A stretch of DNA of 11,561 nucleotides from Rubrobacter sp. GTDB taxonomy: Bacteria > Actinomycetota > Rubrobacteria > Rubrobacterales > Rubrobacteraceae. The notes beneath the pieces were generated by a model. That model had not been told where the DNA came from, did no database searches, and was given only the letters and a program-made list of their open reading frames with translations. Shown piece after piece: positions 8,001-11,561 of this stretch (positions within the stretch are counted from its first letter, which is position 1; each line of letters opens with the position of its first letter). The stretch covers positions 1-11,561 of the forward strand of contig JADDPR010000443.1 of the NCBI GenBank assembly GCA_016781775.1, given 5' to 3'. A program made the position numbers and the translations under genes.

Positions 8001-8728
8001 ACGTCCTGGGCGAGCGACATGACGGAGATCAACTCTCCCAAATCATCCACCAGCGCGGAGTTGTACCACTCGCAATGGAGGAGGGAGCCGTCCTTGCGGC
8101 GGTTGCGGTTCTCGAAGACCATTCGGCTCTCTTCACCGGTTAGCAGGCGCTCCGTTACGCTAGCTACCTTCCCGGCATCTTCCTCGTGAATCATGCCGAT
8201 CTCATCGAGAGGCTTGCCCACGACCTCCTCCGCGCTCCAGCCGAAGATCGCCTCCGCCTCTCTCGACCACGTGAGTATCCGGGTGTCTTTGTCCCACTCG
8301 AGTATCCCGACCGGGGAGTTCTCGATATGGGAAGAGAGCTTCTGGTGAGCCACCCGGAGCTCGGTCTCGGCGTTTTTGCGTTCGGTGACGTCTCGGTACT
8401 GCCAAAGATGTCCCCTGTACCGCGAGTTCACGAAGATGGAGATGTAGTCCCGCTCGAACGTGCGCCCGTCTTCGAGGGCGAGCTCCTCGCCGACGACCGG
8501 GCGCTGCTCTGCGAGCGTGCTCTCGACGCTACAAACGAACTGCTCGAGATCTGCGAACATATCCCTGGACTCCTCGGCTGCCTTCGAGCAGTCCTTCCCC
8601 ACGAGCGCCTGCGGCGGGGCTGGTATACCGAACATCTCACAGAACCTCTCGTTGACGTGCAGGATCCGGCGTTGCTCGCTCTCGACGAGGATCCCAGCCT
8701 GAAGGCTCTCGATCAGGGTCGCAAGCAA
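5015..8728 (-). CDS. hybrid histidine kinase, 3' part of a split gene (PAS-PAS-GAF-PAS-HisKA-HATPase-REC-REC-HPt)
   Basis: This 1,237-residue frame holds the signalling core of a BarA-like phosphorelay kinase. Order: PAS (5-117), PAS (126-248), coiled coil (245-285), GAF (about 285-445), PAS (451-572), HisKA with phospho-His H596 in MSHEIRTPMNG, HATPase with N713, G1 box DTGIGM (745-750) and G2 box GGTGLGLAI (774-782), receiver 1 with D887 and K939, receiver 2 with E989/D990, D1033, T1065 and K1087, and HPt with H1180 in AHKLKGSS. All phosphorelay residues are present, although receiver 1 has Ala (A917) where the conserved Thr/Ser is usual. The TTG at 8728 has no ribosome site, and the frame reads on upstream as EIHDANAL, continuing the upstream ORF's 'DITERARIER'. 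It is therefore almost surely the second part of one gene of about 1,855 codons. No partner response regulator is in the window. Confidence 0.92.
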   Translation of the reverse strand: MLATLIESLQAGILVESEQRRILHVNERFCEMFGIPAPPQALVGKDCSKAAEESRDMFADLEQFVCSVESTLAEQRPVVGEELALEDGRTFERDYISIFVNSRYRGHLWQYRDVTERKNAETELRVAHQKLSSHIENSPVGILEWDKDTRILTWSREAEAIFGWSAEEVVGKPLDEIGMIHEEDAGKVASVTERLLTGEESRMVFENRNRRKDGSLLHCEWYNSALVDDLGELISVMSLAQDVTDRKQAEEELQRLNEELEDRVEKRTAELKESLARHERALGRERVLKDASAALVAAPDRERIYTAALEAVLPFIDEAPGTRVSIWIGSSEKDVCVRAAGDQAAEIEGKETYIRDFPDGARVPLVEGRPIELHPGEDPEVRRAFAFKTKLGAIFMVPLRVRGQFEGRIVVATDSSLLGDIKYALETLGSQVALALERADLIEDLLQRQSEERFRSLIQNSSDVIMICDENGTVNYVSPAVERVLGYKPEDFVGQRGLSFVHPDDAARVRGFLADILSRPGASSSIELRIRHADGTWRRIDSHYNNSLEDPTVGGIVINARDVTERKKAQEELERAREAAEAANRAKSEFLANMSHEIRTPMNGVIGMTGLLTDTNLTEEQRDYAETIRRSGENLLTVINDILDFSKIEAGKLEMETIDFGLRNTVDETLGLFAERAYAKGLELTHLVAYDVPDALRGDPGRLTQILNNLLGNAIKFTEQGEVVLRVELAGETEERARVRFEVRDTGIGMNEEERSRLFQSFAQADTSTTRRYGGTGLGLAISKQLVELMKGEMGVESEPGVGSTFWFEIPFEKQPEQAQQSSRTREELESLRALVVDDNATNREIIHQHALSWGMRGGTAEDARSALSMLKLAAEGDDPYDVAILDMQMPGTDGLELARAIKADPALFGTRLVLLASFGDRGETRRAREVGISAYLTKPVRPSQLYDTLATVMGAPKGVVQEEEMPIVSGHTNLEGRSRTRARLLVAEDNAVNQKVAAKMLESLGYRVDVVSNGLEAVNALAHIPYEAILMDCHMPEMDGYEATREIRRREEKTGHHTPVIALTASAMRGDRELAAEAGMDDYVTKPAKKEALEETLTKWVSPDRDPAPSPESGEGPADLEATGDPLDRAALGNLRELGGPEMLEELAEMFDHDARDGLAELEKAFEEGDASAVKVIAHKLKGSSGNMGAKRMSEICAKLENVGASGDLSDARGLLEGLKAEVERVRPALAAEVEG

Positions 8729-10580
8729 CGCGTTGGCGTCGTGAATCTCTCTCGATCCGCGCTCGCTCGGTGATGTCGCGGGCGGAGGCGAAGATCATGC
8801 GCTCCCCGTTGTAGTCGATGGGGCTGACGCGCACTTCGACGGGGAAGCGCGTGCCGTCCTTTCGCCGATGCTCTCCTATGTGGGCGCTTGTAGCCACGCC
8901 GGCATCGCCGCCCATGACGCGCTGCCAGAGCGTGGCGCCCTTCTTCGAATCTTGTTGCTCTTTGGAGACGAGGTTGGTCGCGAAGTCCCTGACCCTGAGC
9001 CCGAGCATCTCCTCCCGCGTGTAGCCCAGAGATCGGCTCGCCTCGGAGTTGCAGTCCACGATGCGCCCCTCGTCGTCATGCACCAGGAGGGCGTCGGCGG
9101 ATTGCTCGAAGAGCTGCCTGAAGCGCCGCTCGTTGGCCTGGATCCTCTCCTCCGCGAGCTTGCGATCGGTGATGTCGCGCACGATGCCGGTGAAGAGGAT
9201 GTCGCCTTCCTCTCGCATCTCGCCGATCGAGAGCTCCAGCGGGAACTCCTCGCCGTTCTTGCGGAGCCCTGCCAGTTCGACCGGCCCCTTGCCGACCACG
9301 CGCGCCTCCCCACCCGCGAGGTAGCGGCGGAAGCCGTGCTCGTGCGGTCCGTGGAACCGCTCGGGCATAAGCATGCGGAGCGGCTGGCCGGTGGCCTCTT
9401 CCGCCGTGTAGCCGAAGATGCGCTCGGCGGCGGGGTTGAACGAGCGGATCAGGCCGCTGGTAGTCATGGTGATGATAGCGTCGGTCGCCGTCTCCACGAC
9501 GGCGCGGTTGCGCGCGTCGCTCTTTCTCAGGTCCTCCACGAGGGTTTGCAGCTGCGCCGTGCGCTCCCGGACGCGTTGCTCCAGGGTTACGTTCAGCTTG
9601 CGAACTTCCTCTGCTCTGCGCTCATTCTCGCGCAGGATCAACGCCATGCGCCCTATCGCGAGCGCGAACAGGACGTACGCGCCCACGTCCACGACGATAT
9701 CGGCCTCGTCACCTCGCACCGCGTCGATCGCGAATATCGTCAGGGGTGTGAACCCTGCTACCGCGAGCAGCGCCAATCTCCACCACGGGGTCCTTGCTTG
9801 CTCGCCGGACGTTCTCGCGGACATCTCCGACATCGACGGATGCAACGCGGCAGCTCCGAAGAAGGCGTAAGAGAGCAGCCAGCCCAGATCTAGCACCGTA
9901 CCGCTCTCGTACGTTCCCCGAAGCGTCCTAACGCCGTAGATCGCGTCGGTTACCGGATGAAGAGCGATACCTCCCAGTAGCAGGTAGAAGCTCAGCGGAC
10001 GCACGGCAGAGACGAACAGGGTGCGTACCGCGAGGGCGAACCACAGCAGGCCCCCTACAGGATAAGCGAGAGAGACAAGGGTCGCGAAGAGAGGGACGGG
10101 ACCGTCTTCGGCGTAAGGCTCTATCAAAACCTCCCACGAAACCAGAGACAAGCCTATGGTAACTATCCCTGCATCGATCAGGCTTCCCCAGTCGCGTCCG
10201 GTAGCGGGGCGGACTAGGAACGCCAGCCCGATGGCGGTGACGGCGTAGCTGCCAAGGTAGAGAGCGTCGGCGACGGACGGGAAGGGCGCAGGCACGCTCA
10301 GCAAGGTCTCGTAGATGATGAAGAAGACCGTGTCCGCGGCGACGAACAACGATAGGCCGAAGGCGATGACCAACCAGGGCCAGGCGGGCGTGGGACGGTG
10401 CCAGCGTATGCCGACCAGGATGAAGGTCACCATCGAAGCGCCGATGAGGACATACAGGATGTTCTGGATCGCGCCCGAAAGGAACAGATGCGCTACGGCA
10501 GTGGCGGACGCCAGCCCAAGGTAGGGTAGCCAGGCGTATGCTGGTATCTTCCGCACAGGTTCGCGGGTCTCCTCACTCAT
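8637..10580 (-). CDS. membrane sensor part of the split hybrid histidine kinase (10-TM domain, PAS-PAS), ends in a frameshift
   Basis: The ATG at 10580 is preceded by GGGGA (10587-10591) at six bases. Residues 15-316 hold about ten hydrophobic segments with short loops, of the kind seen at the N-terminus of actinobacterial GGDEF/EAL proteins (PSVADALYLGSYAV, then LIDAGIVTIGLSLVSW). A coiled coil (320-355) leads to two PAS domains, about 356-475 (ending FTGIVRDITDRK) and 482-610 (ending FASARDITERARIER). After codon 611 (AGA ending at 8748) the frame turns to an Arg-rich tail without homology and stops at 8637. The neighbouring frame picks up exactly where the PAS linker should continue. The break lies in GAGAGAGA (8746-8753), and restoring one GA would fuse both parts. 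As it stands, translation would yield a membrane sensor without a kinase. Confidence 0.85.
   Translation of the reverse strand: MSEETREPVRKIPAYAWLPYLGLASATAVAHLFLSGAIQNILYVLIGASMVTFILVGIRWHRPTPAWPWLVIAFGLSLFVAADTVFFIIYETLLSVPAPFPSVADALYLGSYAVTAIGLAFLVRPATGRDWGSLIDAGIVTIGLSLVSWEVLIEPYAEDGPVPLFATLVSLAYPVGGLLWFALAVRTLFVSAVRPLSFYLLLGGIALHPVTDAIYGVRTLRGTYESGTVLDLGWLLSYAFFGAAALHPSMSEMSARTSGEQARTPWWRLALLAVAGFTPLTIFAIDAVRGDEADIVVDVGAYVLFALAIGRMALILRENERRAEEVRKLNVTLEQRVRERTAQLQTLVEDLRKSDARNRAVVETATDAIITMTTSGLIRSFNPAAERIFGYTAEEATGQPLRMLMPERFHGPHEHGFRRYLAGGEARVVGKGPVELAGLRKNGEEFPLELSIGEMREEGDILFTGIVRDITDRKLAEERIQANERRFRQLFEQSADALLVHDDEGRIVDCNSEASRSLGYTREEMLGLRVRDFATNLVSKEQQDSKKGATLWQRVMGGDAGVATSAHIGEHRRKDGTRFPVEVRVSPIDYNGERMIFASARDITERARIERDSRRQRVACDPDREPSGWDPRRERATPDPARQREVL
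8746..8753 (-). repeat. (GA)4 run at the break between the two kinase halves
   Basis: On the minus strand this reads GAGAGAGA. It lies where the frame carrying the membrane and first PAS domains must switch to the frame carrying the kinase core. A change of one repeat unit (two bases) joins the frames. Short dinucleotide runs can gain or lose units by slippage, but four units is short for a classic phase-variation tract. Confidence 0.7.
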
Positions 10581-10767
10581 GCACCGTCCCCGTTCTCCGC
10601 ACGGCTCTCCTCGGATCACACCCGGCGTGTAGCGCGAGCAACGTCGAGAGGAAAATACGCTCCAGACCTGCACAACGCAGTTGCAGATGGCGTAGAAAGG
10701 TCGGCTGAAGAGCGCTTGTGCTGTCCCTCCATTGCGTCACGCTCATTACGCTCCCGTGGCGGTTCAC

Positions 10768-10785
10768 TTGTGGCGAAGCCCACAA
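10768..10785. repeat. perfect 6-bp inverted repeat (ttgtgg / ccacaa)
   Basis: TTGTGG (10768-10773) and CCACAA (10780-10785) flank the loop CGAAGC. It is not followed by a T run on either strand, so it does not look like an intrinsic terminator. It could be a stem in the kinase leader RNA. Confidence 0.5.
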
Positions 10786-10814
10786 CGTTCTTCCCTTGGT
10801 TATCGTACAGTTGA

Positions 10815-10846
10815 GCGCTTCGCTTTAGTGTCCTTGAAGCGAGCGC
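10815..10846. repeat. 10-bp inverted repeat with a one-base bulge
   Basis: GCGCTTCGCTT (10815-10825) pairs with AAGCGAGCGC (10837-10846), leaving one bulged T and an 11-base loop. The stem is strong. No U-tract follows on either strand, so a terminator role is not supported. It sits about 240 bases upstream of the kinase start and is the strongest structure in the gap. Confidence 0.5.
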
Positions 10847-11093
10847 CATAATCTACGTCGCCAGACGAACGCGCACCGAGCGCGAGGACCGTCCCGATAG
10901 ATTCTGACGCGGCGCTCGCAGCGCACATGCGGCCGCCGGTAGCGATCAAGCCACGAAGCGCCCGCTCCAGTATCGGACCGCCGACGCTACGCCTGGCGAC
11001 TCTTTTCGGTCGGAGGATCGGGAACCGCGCCGTACCCTTCGCGCTCCCTTCGATGCGATCCTTGCTGTGGGCTTAGGAGAACAGCAGCGGTTC

Positions 11094-11112
11094 GAGCCCA
11101 TGACATGGGGTC
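11094..11112. repeat. odd-centred palindrome just downstream of the sugar dehydrogenase
   Basis: CCCATG and CATGGG flank a single A at 11103. The arms extend to GA...TC with one mismatch, giving 8 of 9 pairs. A one-base loop is poor for an RNA hairpin, so a protein-binding site read as double-stranded DNA is more likely than a terminator. It lies 16 bases past the dehydrogenase TAG. Confidence 0.4.
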
Positions 11113-11127
11113 ACGGAGCCGGGGTGT

Positions 11128-11561
11128 CTACCCCCGCGCGGGGGCAAGCCTGAGTATGCGGTCGTCGTCGGGGCCGGGGGTGCCGCGTCCGTCGCGGTTG
11201 TTGGTGAGGACCCAGAGCGAGCCGTCTGGGGCTTGGGCGACGTGCCGGAGCCGCCCGGCCTCCTCGGAGAGAAGCTCCTCGCGTCCGGCGACGTTGCCCG
11301 CGCCGTCGAGGTCGAGCCGCCAGAGGCGCTGGCCCCTCAGACCCGCCATGAAGAAGTCGCCCTCCCACTGAGGGATCGAGCCGTCCTTCAAGATGGCCGC
11401 GCCGCTCGGGGAGGCCTCGCTCGTCGCCCACGTCGAGATAGGGTCCCTAAACTTGGGCTCGCCGCCCTCGCCCTCGACCTCGGGCCAGCCGTAGTTGCCG
11501 CCCGCCTGTATCCGGTTGACCTCGTCGAAGGTGTTCTGGCCGAACTCGGTGGCGTAAAGCT
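11128..11561 (-). CDS. PQQ-dependent sugar dehydrogenase (GSDH family), C-terminal part, runs off right edge
   Basis: The last 143 residues are present. They begin LYATEFGQNTFDEVNRIQ and continue AGGNYGWPEVEG, the highly conserved 'E-G---DE(L/V)N-I--G-NYGWP' block of soluble aldose/glucose dehydrogenases with a six-bladed beta-propeller (PF07995). Later strands show SPSGAAIL, GDFFMAGLRGQRLWRLDLD, then RLRHVAQAPDGSLWVLTNNRDGRG and PGPDDDRILRLAP, the usual closing blades. Such enzymes oxidise aldose sugars using PQQ and calcium and are normally exported; the signal peptide is outside the window. The TAG is at 11130-11128, a normal end for the family. No other PQQ or sugar gene is nearby, so the exact substrate is open. 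Confidence 0.92.
   Translation of the reverse strand, partial: LYATEFGQNTFDEVNRIQAGGNYGWPEVEGEGGEPKFRDPISTWATSEASPSGAAILKDGSIPQWEGDFFMAGLRGQRLWRLDLDGAGNVAGREELLSEEAGRLRHVAQAPDGSLWVLTNNRDGRGTPGPDDDRILRLAPARG

Larger units (their letters stand above)
10581..11127. other. 547-base gap without a confident gene, rich in short inverted repeats
   Basis: This gap lies between the sugar dehydrogenase stop and the kinase start and should hold the kinase promoter. Open frames here (for example 10616-10849 on the minus strand) are not recognisable and have no good ribosome site. I see inverted repeats at 10768-10785, 10815-10846 and 11094-11112, a minor GCGCT-CGC-AGCGC at 10912-10924, and an imperfect hairpin around 10578-10612 directly at the kinase start. 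I found no convincing tRNA and no riboswitch match. An untranslated leader or a decayed structured element is possible. Confidence 0.5.

Noticed and set aside
8868..9893. A 341-codon plus-strand frame opposite the membrane sensor part
   Set aside because: Antisense shadow of the PAS and membrane domains, with no recognisable protein features.
10616..10849. A 77-codon minus-strand frame in the gap before the kinase
   Set aside because: No good ribosome site, no membrane, signal or family features, and it overlaps the inverted repeats.
11086..11102. GGTTCGAGCCC, resembling a tRNA T-loop
   Set aside because: The flanking bases do not form the five-pair T stem, and no acceptor, D or anticodon arms can be drawn around it.

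Overview
The window is GC-rich DNA with many GTG and TTG starts and strong Shine-Dalgarno sites. Gene content and protein style suggest a deep-branching actinobacterium of the Rubrobacter type; this is inferred from overall likeness, not from a marker gene.

Layout from left to right. A partial NTF2/SnoaL-like gene runs off the left edge on the minus strand, behind a possible 27-codon leader ORF (140-223). A DUF2585 (UPF0314) membrane protein lies divergently on the plus strand (307-876). Everything from 922 to the right edge is on the minus strand. Read in the direction of transcription it is: the C-terminal third of a PQQ-dependent sugar dehydrogenase (11561-11128); about 550 bases without a confident gene but with several inverted repeats; a very large membrane hybrid histidine kinase split by a frameshift in a (GA)4 run (10580-5015); a gutted ABC-transporter ATPase remnant (5015-4785); a DedA-family gene with a frameshift (4741-4159); a decayed histidine-kinase C-terminus (3975-3730); and a compact operon of a stand-alone diadenylate cyclase domain protein, a DUF924 protein and a 14-TM DHA2-type MFS exporter (3725-922).

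Two themes stand out. The first is signalling: a phosphorelay kinase (five PAS domains, one GAF, HisKA/HATPase, two receivers and an HPt) and a c-di-AMP synthase-like protein whose start lies directly behind a dead kinase fragment. The second is decay: four of the genes between 3.7 and 10.6 kb carry frameshifts or internal deletions. These are either real pseudogenes or sequence errors, and read-level checking would tell which.

I see no CRISPR array, complete insertion sequence, tRNA or rRNA. I do not see a wholly new system. The best candidates for something unusual are the small cytosolic DAC protein with its DUF924 and exporter partners, the GA-repeat break in the giant kinase, and the structured gap upstream of that kinase.
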